From positions 85,809 through 149,808 of the forward strand of contig JAOAPR010000097.1 of the NCBI GenBank assembly GCA_025463005.1: DNA of 64,000 bases, given 5' to 3'. Shown here one piece after another: positions 1-8,456 of this stretch (positions are counted from its first letter, which is position 1; every line of letters starts with the position of its first letter). Under the pieces are notes generated by a model. It was given only the letters and a program-made list of their open reading frames with translations. It made no database searches and was not told the DNA's origin. The stretch comes from Bryobacterales bacterium (GTDB lineage Bacteria; Acidobacteriota; Terriglobia; Bryobacterales; Bryobacteraceae). The translations under genes were made by a program, and so were the position numbers.

Positions 1-2
1 AC

Positions 3-425
3 GGCAGCCCCACTGGTGGAGTCGCTGACATGGTTTTCGCTTTCAAAAAGCCGCCGACCGAATCCCGGCAAGCCCTGAAAGAATGGGGCATACCCTACAA
101 AAATCGCTGGGACGGAACGCTGTTCGTGCCGGGACAGTCGATGGTGCGCTCCGGATATATAGCACTCCGCAACTTGAACAGCGCTTGGCCGCGGGGCATG
201 TCAGGCACGCCGGAAAGACCGGTGTGCGGCGGAAGATCTTCCGGATTGATGCACCCATCGACCGCGACGCCTTCAGCCTTGTCGCTCAAGCCTTCTTCAT
301 CTGGAACGATGACCTGAAAACGTATTTCAGCGAAACGCTGCCGGTCAAGCCATGGAAATCTTTGTACCGATTTTGTACCGAGACCCTGCTTTTGATGCCT
401 TTGAGGACTTCAGTGACATTGTAGA
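3..425 (+). pseudogene. Unrecognised gene remnant, apparently frameshifted
   Basis: Two overlapping frames each look protein-coding over part of this stretch. One is open from the window edge to about position 180 and includes KEWGIPYKNRWDGTLFVPG. The other is convincing from about 150 to 360 and includes FRIDAPIDRDAFSLVAQ. A single gene with a frameshift near 150-180 would explain both. Its last part runs into the first 127-bp repeat. I do not recognise the family. It may be the end of a gene interrupted by the integration event recorded by the flanking repeats, but that is inference. Confidence 0.25.
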
Positions 426-490
426 ATCAATAAGTTGTGATGGTGCAGAATCTTGTCAAGTTCGTGGTTCGAATCCATGCCGGGGAGCCA
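364..490 (+). repeat. Left copy of 127-bp att-like direct repeat ending in a tRNA 3' tail
   Basis: This is the first of two 127-bp copies that align without gaps (the other is 1396-1522). The first 16 bases (a GTACC repeated at 11-bp spacing) and the last 27 bases are identical between copies. The final 27 bases can be read as the 3' end of a tRNA: T stem, a TTCGAAT loop, closing stem, 7-base acceptor strand, discriminator G and encoded CCA. No 5' half of a tRNA precedes it. The pattern fits an attachment site of a tRNA-targeting tyrosine integrase. A weakly coding frame across the copy (VPILYRDPAFDAFEDFSD) may be an integrase tail. Confidence 0.6.
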
Positions 491-532
491 ACCTTTGAAT
501 TCAATAGTTTAGAAGACCGCTGCTATTTTTCT

Positions 533-548
533 GTACGGATTTTGTACC
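533..548 (+). repeat. Extra copy of the GTACC-N6-GTACC motif
   Basis: This 16-base stretch matches the first 16 bases of the 127-bp repeats at 15 positions and lies 43 bp after the left tRNA tail. It may be an integrase arm-type site left from the same integration history. There is no tRNA-like tail after this copy. Confidence 0.4.
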
Positions 549-703
549 GCGCGTCGATAGCACGCGGCGTGAACTCACTGACGCTATTAGATGAGCGCGC
601 TGAGCATGGATTCGAAAATCGAATCCGACAAATGCAATGACGCGTTGAGAGGTTTGCCGCCCAGCGGCTTCCAATAGGCCCTGTACGTGTCATAGGATTC
701 CCA

Positions 704-1219
704 TCATCTCCGGGAACCACGCACACATAGCGCTCTCTTGTTGGTGTAGAACCAGAGTTCGTCACCGTTGAAAACCCGCCCTTCGTTGAAATCGAAGCGT
801 GACGCATACCCTGAAGGACGCCCTCGATCATCCAATAAACGAGTACTGCTCCATTGATTACCGGTCAAGAACAAGTTCCCCTTTACGTGAAATGTGAAAG
901 GTCTACCTGCACCTGGGCCGGCTCGTCCTCGTGCGGTGGCGTTCTTGTCGTAGATTCCTTCCAGCTCCCCGATCGCTGCGAGCCGCCAGTCAGAGTACCC
1001 GGCCAATCGCAGATCGCGGCAGTACTTCATCGCCTTGTTCCAACTCAGGTCTTTACCGTTGTCGCTCCCGGCCCACATGAGTCCAGTAGAGGGATCGGTC
1101 CAATACCCGCTGGCTTGAGTTTCCTGTGCGTGCCCGTGTTCCGCCGCGGAGGACAGGCCCCAGGCGATCATGGCGGCAGCGAATAGCGGCACCTGGACAA
1201 GCTTCGATGGCCGGTTCAT
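704..1219 (-). CDS. Exported DUF1566-like protein
   Basis: This is a small protein of about 171 residues with an N-terminal signal peptide (hydrophobic core followed by AEHGHA). The mature part has the pattern of DUF1566 (Lcl C-terminal-like) domains: YWTDPSTGLMWAG near the start, then W-x-A-x-YC, a YSDWRLAAIGEL segment, a WSST segment and a C-terminal ALCVRG. Such domains are found in surface or secreted proteins of unknown function. The ATG at 1219 is preferred over the upstream start at 1327 because GGAG lies about 8 bases ahead and the signal peptide starts there. It is the only gene between the two att-like repeats, so it is probably cargo of, or was trapped by, the integration. Confidence 0.7.
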   Translation of the reverse strand: MNRPSKLVQVPLFAAAMIAWGLSSAAEHGHAQETQASGYWTDPSTGLMWAGSDNGKDLSWNKAMKYCRDLRLAGYSDWRLAAIGELEGIYDKNATARGRAGPGAGRPFTFHVKGNLFLTGNQWSSTRLLDDRGRPSGYASRFDFNEGRVFNGDELWFYTNKRALCVRGSRR

Positions 1220-1395
1220 GATGCCTGCTCCAAATTTGAGAAAGGACGAGACGCCGTATTGCAAGAGCTCACCATGTCGAGGATCTTCAACGGAAGATCG
1301 GTTTGCATTACGTTTAGTAAAACACAACGCTCGTCCATTGCAGGATGTCTACGCTCCCAGGGCAGGACTGTGGGAGAACGGCGAAACTTTCTGAT

Positions 1396-1522
1396 GTACC
1401 GATTTTGTACCAGGTGCTTGCTTTTGATGCTTTTGACGACTTCAGTGTCTTTGTGAAATCAATAAATTATGCAACATCTAAAGCCCGTCAATAATGTGGT
1501 TCGAATCCATGCCGGGGAGCCA
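1396..1522 (+). repeat. Right copy of 127-bp att-like direct repeat ending in a tRNA 3' tail
   Basis: This copy has the same length and order of parts as 364-490. The outer 16 and 27 bases are identical to the left copy and the interior has drifted. The distance from the start of one copy to the start of the other is 1032 bp. The tRNA-like tail again lacks a 5' half, so neither copy is a working tRNA gene. The 144 bases that follow, up to the DinB gene, contain nothing I can identify. Confidence 0.6.
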
Positions 1523-1666
1523 CGAAATCCGGTGGGAATCCACCCTGGGGTCAAAGCACGCTCTCGCCGTGAAGCGTCCGCTTTGGCGCAAGATCCTTTG
1601 GCATTTCCCGATCGTTTGCGATCGCAGAGCCGAAGAATCAAATTGCGTGGGACACTCGAAGATTGA

Positions 1667-2176
1667 ATGGACGACCATCGGCCACTTTGCACCTCGCTTC
1701 TAGCGAAGATCCACGAGCAATTCGAGCGAACCGGCCACCTGATCAACCTCCTTCCGGCAGACCGGCTGGACTGGTCGCCGGCCATTCCGGGTACTTGGCC
1801 ACTGGGTATGCTCCTTGGTCATCTCCTCGATTGCGCGGCCGGATTCTGCGCAGCTCTGGCCGCTTTCGAACCTCAGCGTCTGGCCCATTTCGCCCAACTC
1901 CGGGAACTACCGGTGAATCACCGCTGCTCGCCTGCGGAGGCCGCTAGCCGAATGGTGATTTATCAGGGACACGTCGAGGATGGCTTCGCGCGGCTTACCG
2001 ACGTTGACCTCGGCCGGCAACTGTCCACCGTCTTCGTGAACCAGGGGGAAAGTCTTCTGACTCTGCTATTGGGGAATCTGGAGCACCTCATCAACCACAA
2101 GCACCAGTTGTTCACGTACTTGAAGCTGCTAGGCGTGGAGGTGACCAGCCGGGATCTTTATCACTTTCGCGGATAG
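1667..2176 (+). CDS. DinB family protein
   Basis: This protein of 169 residues has the DinB/DfsB-like four-helix bundle pattern. An early helix carries LGHLLDC, whose histidine is the usual first metal ligand. A late helix carries NLEHLINHKHQLFTYL, with histidines in the place of the other two ligands. The pattern FNQGESLLTLL between them is also typical. DinB-fold enzymes bind a divalent metal and often act as thiol-dependent transferases, for example with bacillithiol or mycothiol, but many have no known substrate. The gene converges with the Dph6-like gene and ends 2 bp from it. The Shine-Dalgarno sequence is weak, so the exact start is less certain than the family. Confidence 0.75.
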   Translation: MDDHRPLCTSLLAKIHEQFERTGHLINLLPADRLDWSPAIPGTWPLGMLLGHLLDCAAGFCAALAAFEPQRLAHFAQLRELPVNHRCSPAEAASRMVIYQGHVEDGFARLTDVDLGRQLSTVFVNQGESLLTLLLGNLEHLINHKHQLFTYLKLLGVEVTSRDLYHFRG

Positions 2177-2178
2177 AG

Positions 2179-2841
2179 TCATGCCGGAAGCACATCCGCG
2201 AATACGAATCCATCACGCTCCACCACTTCGCCCGTCTGCACGCTGATTGGCCCCGAGAACACTGGCGCATCATACACAAATGTGTGAAACTCTCCGTTTT
2301 CGCCGCAAGGATCGATCCCTGGTGGCAGCGCCTCCAGCAACCGCTGATCGTAATCGCGGCCGGCGAACGATTTCTCCAGCTTTGATGGGTCCACGCATGT
2401 AAGCTTGGCCTTCAGGCCTGCGGCAATCATATCCCGTCCTAGTTGACCCGTGGGAATTTGCCAGACCGGAAACAGCGGTTCGAGGCCAGTGCCCTGCAAT
2501 TGCCGGACGCGGTAATCGCGAATGTCCTCAAGGAAAAGGTCTCCGAACGCGACAGCCGTGATTCCTTCAGCCCTTGCGCGCTCGCAGACGACGCGCATCC
2601 GCTCTTCGTAACCCACATTGGAGCACGGCCACGGCAGATCCACTGCCCACAGTGGGATGCCGATCCGCTCGACCTGGGCCTCAACCAGCGACCGCCGCAC
2701 GGCATGCATCGCCACGCGGTTTGCCGCGGAGTTGAACGTCGTGAGCAGAGCCGCCACTTGAATGTCTGGCCGTTGGCGCAGCAGGTGCAGCGTCCAGGCG
2801 CTGTCTTTCCCGCTGCTCCACGATAAGAGAACCTGTTTCAA
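2179..2841 (-). CDS. Dph6-like ATP pyrophosphatase (adenine nucleotide alpha-hydrolase family)
   Basis: The 220-residue product belongs to the PF01902/COG2102 family, known in eukaryotes and archaea as diphthine-ammonia ligase. It has the PP-loop near the N-terminus (SWSSGKDSAW), the AVDLPWPCSN segment and the conserved GDLFLEDIRDYR and GENGEFHTFVYDAP motifs. The family activates a carboxylate or carbonyl by adenylation. Bacteria lack diphthamide, so the substrate here is unknown. The start is TTG at 2841, overlapping the TGA of the upstream BtuF-like gene by 3 bp, which indicates translational coupling. Its place after a cobalamin-type binding protein suggests a cofactor-salvage role, but this is inference from context. 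Confidence 0.8.
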   Translation of the reverse strand: MKQVLLSWSSGKDSAWTLHLLRQRPDIQVAALLTTFNSAANRVAMHAVRRSLVEAQVERIGIPLWAVDLPWPCSNVGYEERMRVVCERARAEGITAVAFGDLFLEDIRDYRVRQLQGTGLEPLFPVWQIPTGQLGRDMIAAGLKAKLTCVDPSKLEKSFAGRDYDQRLLEALPPGIDPCGENGEFHTFVYDAPVFSGPISVQTGEVVERDGFVFADVLPA

Positions 2842-3788
2842 GTTCGGCTCACGCTCGCGTGCCCTTGGTCACGCGCCGCGGGCGATCCTACCCAGCGCCA
2901 ATGAACGCCTTCGGTCGCCGCGCCGAAGAGAACGCCGTGCAGAATCTCGGCGATGATCTCCGCGGATTGGGATACGGTCATTCCGGAGCGGTTGAAGAAC
3001 AGATTTCCGTCGGCGAACGCGACGTTGCCTTTGCGAACCGCCTGAAGTTCTCCCCACCATGGATTTCGCTCTAACACTGCTTGTTCCTGGAGGGTCCGCT
3101 CCAAGTTAAATCCGCAGGGCGCGATGATCAGGTACTCCGGATCGGCATCCCGAACATGCTCGGCAGGAATGGCGGTCGAATATTCGCCCTTGCGCCCTAA
3201 AAGAGGTTCGCCGTTTGCGATTTCTGCCAACTCGGGAGCCCAGTTCCCCATGACGAAAACCGGGTCCGTCCACTCCACGGCGACCACGGTTGGCCGGCGG
3301 AACGGTGCCGCCCTCACTCTAACCTTATCCAGCCGGCCTCGTTCGTTTCTAACCAGGATCTCTCCCTCCTTATCGAGACCGAGGGCTTTAGAGATCAGCA
3401 GGATGCTTTCGAAGATTTCGTGTAAAGAAGAGGCTGATAGTGCCAGTTGGCGTGTAGCGGGGGCGCCAGCTCCGCTGCGCTCGATATCGCCAGGAGTGAC
3501 GGCGCACACTTCACAGTGCGCCTGGGTGATCAGCAGGTCGGCCTTCAGTGCTTGGATTAATTCCGCGTGTACGTGATACAGAGGCTCCCCAGCCCGGAGC
3601 CGGCGCCTAACCTCTGCGTCGATTTCCCTGCTCGAAACGGACACATCGAAGGCGGGTGAGCTACATGCCGGGAGCCGCCGCACCCAAGACGGGTTGTCGC
3701 ACTCATGGGATCGCCCTACCAGCATTTCGCGCGCGCCTAGAGCACAGACGATTTCCGTAGCACTCGCCAACAGGGAAACGACTCGCAC
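2838..3788 (-). CDS. BtuF-like cobalamin/metallophore substrate-binding protein
   Basis: The protein has the class III periplasmic-binding fold of BtuF and FhuD (PF01497). It opens with VRVVSLLASATE, followed by LVGRSHECDNP, and has AVEWTDPVFVMGNW and YLIIAPCGFNLE in the second lobe. I chose the GTG at 3788, which places that opening at the N-terminus and follows the upstream TAA by a single base. An in-frame start at 3854 would overlap the upstream gene by 65 bp. No signal peptide is visible from this start, which is common for this subfamily; it may act in the cytoplasm or the annotation of its location is incomplete. The permease and ATPase partners are not in the window. Confidence 0.8.
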   Translation of the reverse strand: MRVVSLLASATEIVCALGAREMLVGRSHECDNPSWVRRLPACSSPAFDVSVSSREIDAEVRRRLRAGEPLYHVHAELIQALKADLLITQAHCEVCAVTPGDIERSGAGAPATRQLALSASSLHEIFESILLISKALGLDKEGEILVRNERGRLDKVRVRAAPFRRPTVVAVEWTDPVFVMGNWAPELAEIANGEPLLGRKGEYSTAIPAEHVRDADPEYLIIAPCGFNLERTLQEQAVLERNPWWGELQAVRKGNVAFADGNLFFNRSGMTVSQSAEIIAEILHGVLFGAATEGVHWRWVGSPAARDQGHASVSRT

Positions 3789-3789
3789 G

Positions 3790-4305
3790 TTACACGGTCT
3801 GTTGGGCGGGTTGCAAGCAACGGCTAAGAATAGCGTAGCCGCCGAACATCGCAAGGGCGTAGAATGCGTCGCCTAATACCTGATTCTGGTAGAAAGGTAT
3901 CCCAGCTGCATACGAAGCCGTCAAGCCGGCGATGGTATGCGGATATAGCTGCTTACTCATAGCCCAGACCATAAAGTTGGTGATCACGAAGAACGACAAA
4001 CTGGACGCGAGTGCCGTTGCGATGGTGGGGCCCACGCCGCTTCGATTACGGATTAGCCTGCCGAGCAGCACTGGAATCAGCGTTGCCGCATATACGTACC
4101 AGAAACCAGAATAGAAGCCCATGACGGCATCGCTCAGGGCAAGAGCAGACATGGTCGTGAGAATACCTGTGCTGGTTTTTCGAGCGTGACTACCCGCGAA
4201 CAGTCCGATGGCCATCATCGGAGTGAAATTCCAGGGATGGGGTAGAAGCCGGGCGAACGCGCCCAAAACAACCATTCCTATCCACAGTCGTTTTGGAATT
4301 TCCAT
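3790..4305 (-). CDS. DUF6580-like integral membrane protein
   Basis: The 171-residue product is almost entirely hydrophobic, with about five membrane segments. It carries the pattern RLLPHPWNFTPMMAIGLFAG near the N-terminus and a cytoplasmic-side basic loop (GRLIRNRSG). This matches the DUF6580 putative transporter family, which resembles the substrate-binding S components of ECF vitamin transporters. It is the first gene of a tight leftward operon with the BtuF-like and Dph6-like genes, which supports a link to uptake of cobalamin or a related cofactor. No transport activity can be read directly from the sequence. Confidence 0.65.
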   Translation of the reverse strand: MEIPKRLWIGMVVLGAFARLLPHPWNFTPMMAIGLFAGSHARKTSTGILTTMSALALSDAVMGFYSGFWYVYAATLIPVLLGRLIRNRSGVGPTIATALASSLSFFVITNFMVWAMSKQLYPHTIAGLTASYAAGIPFYQNQVLGDAFYALAMFGGYAILSRCLQPAQQTV

Positions 4306-4578
4306 CTCTCATCTCCTCTCATTATTGTAGTTCTTCTTGCGATACTTCACGGCTGTGTTGCGGCGTATCCCGCAAGGAAGCAACGACGGCAATCGAACGA
4401 AATGCAGAGACGCATCTGCAGAAGTACTGCCGGAAAGTTGGATTGGGGACGAAACAGTTCCCGACCAGGTTGGATCTACATATTCGTGTAAACCTGCTTG
4501 CGGCCTCGTCTCGCTTCCAGCGAAGCTGCGGCGAAACAACTTGACCGCGCTGCCAGCCGGCAAAACAATCGAGGATCC

Positions 4579-5163
4579 ATGACACACCAACACGCCGATG
4601 TCGAACAGCCTCCGGAAACTATATCTACAACCGGGCAAGAGAACCGTACACCAGTAACTCTCATCGTCAATGGCGCCCGTCACCAAATCATAATCGAACC
4701 GCGCGTTAGCCTCCTGGATGCTCTGCGCGAGCGGCTTCATCTCACGGGCACGAAGAAGGGCTGCGATCAAGGCGCTTGCGGTGCCTGCACCGTTCTTATA
4801 GACGGTGAACGCATCCTCTCCTGCCTCGCGCTCGCGATTCAGTACGAAGGCCGCGAAATTACCACGATAGAGGGTCTTGCCCGGGATGCTTCGCTTAGCC
4901 CACTTCAGGAAGCGTTCGTTGCGCAGGATGGATTTCAGTGCGGCTACTGCACATCGGGTCAGATCTGTTCGGCGGTGGGAATGATGCACGAATTCGATAG
5001 CGGTATGCCGAGCGCCGTCACACGGGAAATGACCTCCGGCGCGATCGAATTTACTCAGGAGGAGATCAAGGAGCGCATGAGTGGCAATCTGTGCCGCTGC
5101 GGCGCTTACGTCGGGATCTGCGAAGCCATTCGCGAGACGCATCATGCCGGAGCATCTCGATGA
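4579..5163 (+). CDS. 2Fe-2S subunit of a PaoABC-like molybdenum hydroxylase
   Basis: This protein of about 194 residues carries both [2Fe-2S] clusters of the xanthine oxidase family. The plant-type site is GCDQGACGACTVLIDGERILSC without gaps in the cysteine spacing, and the second site is CGYCTSGQI plus GNLCRCGAY. The subunit passes electrons from the molybdenum centre to the FAD subunit. The start at 4579 has GAGG just upstream; the frame also has an earlier ATG at 4498. Unlike E. coli PaoA there is no twin-arginine signal, so export is not indicated. Its stop overlaps the next gene's ATG as ATGA. Confidence 0.9.
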   Translation: MTHQHADVEQPPETISTTGQENRTPVTLIVNGARHQIIIEPRVSLLDALRERLHLTGTKKGCDQGACGACTVLIDGERILSCLALAIQYEGREITTIEGLARDASLSPLQEAFVAQDGFQCGYCTSGQICSAVGMMHEFDSGMPSAVTREMTSGAIEFTQEEIKERMSGNLCRCGAYVGICEAIRETHHAGASR

Positions 5164-6152
5164 AGAATTTCGCCTACACGAAAGCCTCAACTTCCAGCGA
5201 AGCTGTGAATCTGCTCGAGAGCTCCGTTGGAGGTAAATTCCTCGGCGGGGGAACCAATCTGGTCGACCTGATGCGCGAGAATATCGAGCAGCCCGACAGC
5301 CTGGTCGACATCTCCAGCCTGCCCCTTCGCGACATCGTGGAGAATCCGGACGGCAGCGTCACGATCGGCGCTTCAGCGAAAAATAGCGCGGTAGCAATAA
5401 ATGGCCCGATTCGCCAACGCTTTCCCGTGCTCTCCCAGGCCATCCTCTTTGGCGGCTCCGGCCAGATCCGCAACATGGCGACGGTCGGCGGTAACCTCAT
5501 GCAGCGCACCCGCTGCTACTACTTCTACGACCACGCCTCACTGTGCAACAAACGCACGCCGGGAGCCGGTTGTGATGCTATCCACGGTTTCAATCGCATG
5601 CACGCGATCCTCGGCACGTCGTCCCATTGCATTGCGGCGCATCCCTCCGATATGTGCGTCGCTCTCGCCGCGCTTGATGCGACTGTCGAGGTCGAAAGCC
5701 GGCGCGGCAAACGCTCCATCCCATTTGTCGATTTCCATCGGCTTCCGGGCGATACTCCGCATCTCGAAACCGAACTGCAGCCGGGCGAGCTGATCACGGC
5801 AGTGACTATCCCCAAGCTCGAGGCCGCGCGCCGCTCTGTCTATCGCAAAGTGCGCGATCGCTCCAGTTACGGTTTTGCTCTGGTCAGTATCGCGGCGATT
5901 CTCGAAATAGTGAACGGCACCATCACGACCGCGCGACTCGCCCTCGGCGGTGTCGCCCACAAACCGTGGCGCGCGTTCCCGGCTGAAGAACTCCTGCAGG
6001 GGAACCCGGCTAACGATGAAGTCTTTCGACGCGCCGCCGATGGGGCACTCGCTGGTGCGCAGGGCTTCCATTACAATGCGTTCAAAATCGAACTCGCGAA
6101 ACGGGTGATTGTCAGTACATTGTCCGAGCTCGCCCAAAACGAAGGTGCATGA
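5160..6152 (+). CDS. FAD-binding subunit of a PaoABC-like molybdenum hydroxylase, with [4Fe-4S] insert
   Basis: The 330-residue subunit has the FAD-binding pattern KFLGGGTNLVDLM near the N-terminus and GGSGQIRNMATVGGNL in the middle. Four cysteines follow in the order seen in the PaoB type (QRTRCYYFYD, LCNKR, GAGCDAI, SSHCIAAHPSDM), so it should carry the extra [4Fe-4S] cluster described for E. coli PaoB. The start is the ATG at 5160 that overlaps the upstream stop. The next gene overlaps in the same ATGA manner at 6149, so all three subunits are translationally coupled. Confidence 0.9.
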   Translation: MKNFAYTKASTSSEAVNLLESSVGGKFLGGGTNLVDLMRENIEQPDSLVDISSLPLRDIVENPDGSVTIGASAKNSAVAINGPIRQRFPVLSQAILFGGSGQIRNMATVGGNLMQRTRCYYFYDHASLCNKRTPGAGCDAIHGFNRMHAILGTSSHCIAAHPSDMCVALAALDATVEVESRRGKRSIPFVDFHRLPGDTPHLETELQPGELITAVTIPKLEAARRSVYRKVRDRSSYGFALVSIAAILEIVNGTITTARLALGGVAHKPWRAFPAEELLQGNPANDEVFRRAADGALAGAQGFHYNAFKIELAKRVIVSTLSELAQNEGA

Positions 6153-8446
6153 TGAGCATCCTGATGACATTGGTTCAGACGGCCGCGCGCTTCATGCCGG
6201 ACGCCAAACGGGATCCGCTGATTGATTCACACGGTTACGTCGGCAAGCCCCTCGATCGCGTCGATGGCCACTTGAAAGTCACCGGTGGCGCTCGCTTCGC
6301 CGCCGAATACGCGCTTGACGACATGGTGTACGCCGAGCCTGTATTCAGCACCATCTCCAAAGGAAAAGTCCGGCGCCTCGACACTTCGGTCGCCAAACGC
6401 TGTCCAGGCGTGATCGCCGTACTCACCCCGCACGACATGCCGCGCCTCAAAGCGCCTACGCTGGTCGATTTTTCCAAGCTAGATAAAATCGCCGCCAGCA
6501 ACTTGCCGGTTTTTCAGGACGATCGCGTTTACTGGAACGGCCAGGCGGTTGCCCTCGTGGTCGCCGAAACGCATGAACAGGCGCAAGAGGCGGCCACGAA
6601 GGTGCACGTCGAATATGATATCGAAGACTCGAATGTTTCCTTCGACGCGAACAAGGCTAGGGCGACCATGCCCAAAGATGTGTTGGGCGAGCCTCCCGAA
6701 ATCAAGATCGGAGATGCGGAAAAGAATCTGGCGGCGGCGCCTGTCCGAGTAGACGCTGTCTACCGCTCGCCGTATTACAGCCACAGCGCCATCGAGCCGC
6801 ACGCCACCATTGCGGTCTGGGAGGGCGACGACAAGATAACTGTGTTTGACTCCACCCAGTTCGTGGAAGGCTACAGGAATTCGCTCGCGCACGTCTTCGG
6901 TATTAAGCCGGAAAATATTCGCGTGCTCGCCCCCTTCGTCGGCGGCGGCTTTGGCGGCAAGGCCGGGTTTTGGTGGAACACGGTGCTCGCGGTCGCGGCT
7001 GCGAAAATCGTAAAACGTCCGGTAAAGTTCGCGCTTTCCCGGGAAGGCGTTTTCCGCATCGTGGGCGGCCGGACCATTGCTGAGCAGCGCGTGGCGATTG
7101 GCGCCACAGTTGACGGCCACGTCCAGTCGCTCATCCATACGGGAGTCACTGCAACGCCTTCTCACGCGCGCTATGCCGAGCAATGCACCTTCCCCACACG
7201 CCATCTGTACGCTACGGACGCTCTTCACATCGCTCAATACGTTGTCGACCTGGATATGGTTGCGAACACGTGGATGCGCGCTCCGGGCGAATCCATCGGA
7301 ACGTTCGCGGTCGAATCCGCTCTAGATGAGCTCGCGGTTGAACTGAGGATGGACCCGATCGATCTTCGTCGCAATGTCGAACCCAAGCGCGATCCCACCA
7401 AGGACAACGAGTTCTCCAGCCGCCACCTTCTCGAAGCTTACGAACGTGGCGCCGCTAAATTCGGCTGGGCGGCCCGCAATCCCCAGCCCCGCAGTCAGCG
7501 CGATGGCTCATGGCTGATTGGGCAGGGGGTCGCTACCGCGTACTATCCGGTCTTGCGATTGCCGGGGGCAGCGCGCGTCCGCGTCAATGCTGACGGTATC
7601 GCTACGATACATACCGCCGCGAACGAGATGGGGATGGGTGTCGCAACGAGCCAGCTCCAGCATGCAGCGGACCGGCTGGGAGTGCCTCTCCAATGCATTG
7701 AGTTCAACTACGGCGATTCTGAGATGCCATCATCACCGATGGCCGGCGGCTCCTGTCAAACCGTGAGTATTGTAGCCTCCGTTCGCGCGGCAGTCGAAAA
7801 GCTGCATCGCGAACTCCTGAAACTGGAGCAGCAGGACCCCGCGTCTCCGCTGAAACGCGCAAAGTACGATGACATTGTAGCCCGCGACCGCGGACTTTTC
7901 CTGGCATCCGAACCATCGCGCGGAGCCACCTACGTCGACATCCTCCGCCGGGCCGGCAAACAGCATGTCGAGGCCGAAGGAACCTCCGCGATGCCCATGG
8001 AAATGATGAAGTATTCCATGGCTTCCTATGGGGCGCAATTCTGTGAAGTTCGCGTCAACGACATCACAGGCGAAGTTCGGATCGCGCGCTGGCTGGGGTC
8101 ATTCGATTGTGGAACCGTCCTCAACCCCAAGACTGCGATGAGCCAGCTCCGCGGCGGCATCATCATGGGAATCGGCATGGCACTCACCGAAGAGGTACTC
8201 GTCGATGACCGCAGCGGACGAATCATGAATGCATCGCTGGCCGAATACCACGTGCCGGTGAACCTCGACGTGCCGCACATCGACATCCTGTTCAATGACA
8301 TTCCCGATCCGCACACGCCGTTGGGTGCACATGGCATCGGCGAGATCGGCATTACAGGCGTCGCTGCGGCCATCGCGAACGCGGTTTACAACGCCACCGG
8401 CAAGCGCATACGTAGTCTGCCGATCACACTAGATAAGTTGCTATAG
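6149..8446 (+). CDS. Molybdopterin-binding catalytic subunit of a PaoABC-like aldehyde/xanthine oxidoreductase
   Basis: This is the 765-residue large subunit. It has the expected order: VGKPLDRVDGHLKVTGGARF, AAEYA at the N-terminus, the cofactor-binding FVGGGFGGKAGFWW near residue 265, WMRAPGE, a MGMGVATSQLQ segment, and the C-terminal GAHGIGEIGITG that supplies the catalytic glutamate. Substrate range cannot be read from sequence; the PaoC branch oxidises aromatic and aliphatic aldehydes. No XdhC/PaoD-type cofactor-insertion chaperone is present nearby. A paralogous operon lies at 36493-40178 on the other strand. The gene converges with the kinase gene 10 bp downstream. Confidence 0.92.
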   Translation: MMSILMTLVQTAARFMPDAKRDPLIDSHGYVGKPLDRVDGHLKVTGGARFAAEYALDDMVYAEPVFSTISKGKVRRLDTSVAKRCPGVIAVLTPHDMPRLKAPTLVDFSKLDKIAASNLPVFQDDRVYWNGQAVALVVAETHEQAQEAATKVHVEYDIEDSNVSFDANKARATMPKDVLGEPPEIKIGDAEKNLAAAPVRVDAVYRSPYYSHSAIEPHATIAVWEGDDKITVFDSTQFVEGYRNSLAHVFGIKPENIRVLAPFVGGGFGGKAGFWWNTVLAVAAAKIVKRPVKFALSREGVFRIVGGRTIAEQRVAIGATVDGHVQSLIHTGVTATPSHARYAEQCTFPTRHLYATDALHIAQYVVDLDMVANTWMRAPGESIGTFAVESALDELAVELRMDPIDLRRNVEPKRDPTKDNEFSSRHLLEAYERGAAKFGWAARNPQPRSQRDGSWLIGQGVATAYYPVLRLPGAARVRVNADGIATIHTAANEMGMGVATSQLQHAADRLGVPLQCIEFNYGDSEMPSSPMAGGSCQTVSIVASVRAAVEKLHRELLKLEQQDPASPLKRAKYDDIVARDRGLFLASEPSRGATYVDILRRAGKQHVEAEGTSAMPMEMMKYSMASYGAQFCEVRVNDITGEVRIARWLGSFDCGTVLNPKTAMSQLRGGIIMGIGMALTEEVLVDDRSGRIMNASLAEYHVPVNLDVPHIDILFNDIPDPHTPLGAHGIGEIGITGVAAAIANAVYNATGKRIRSLPITLDKLL

Positions 8447-8456
8447 CCGCGACGGA

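Noticed and set aside
464..490. Complete tRNA gene
   Set aside because: Only the 3' half-site (T arm and acceptor strand) is present. No D arm, anticodon arm or matching 5' acceptor strand precedes it, and the same holds at 1496-1522.
704..1327. Longer start of the DUF1566-like gene at 1327
   Set aside because: It would put 36 non-signal residues before the signal peptide, while the ATG at 1219 has a good ribosome-binding site.
1459..1785. Leftward open frame including WIRTT near the tRNA-like tail
   Set aside because: Frames of this kind arise by translating the antisense of tRNA tails. It overlaps the repeat and the DinB gene.
4306..4578. Possible cobalamin riboswitch ahead of the DUF6580/BtuF-like operon
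   Set aside because: The leftward leader contains GCCGCAACACAGCCGTGAAGT, which loosely recalls part of the B12 element, but no B12 box or other conserved core piece could be found.
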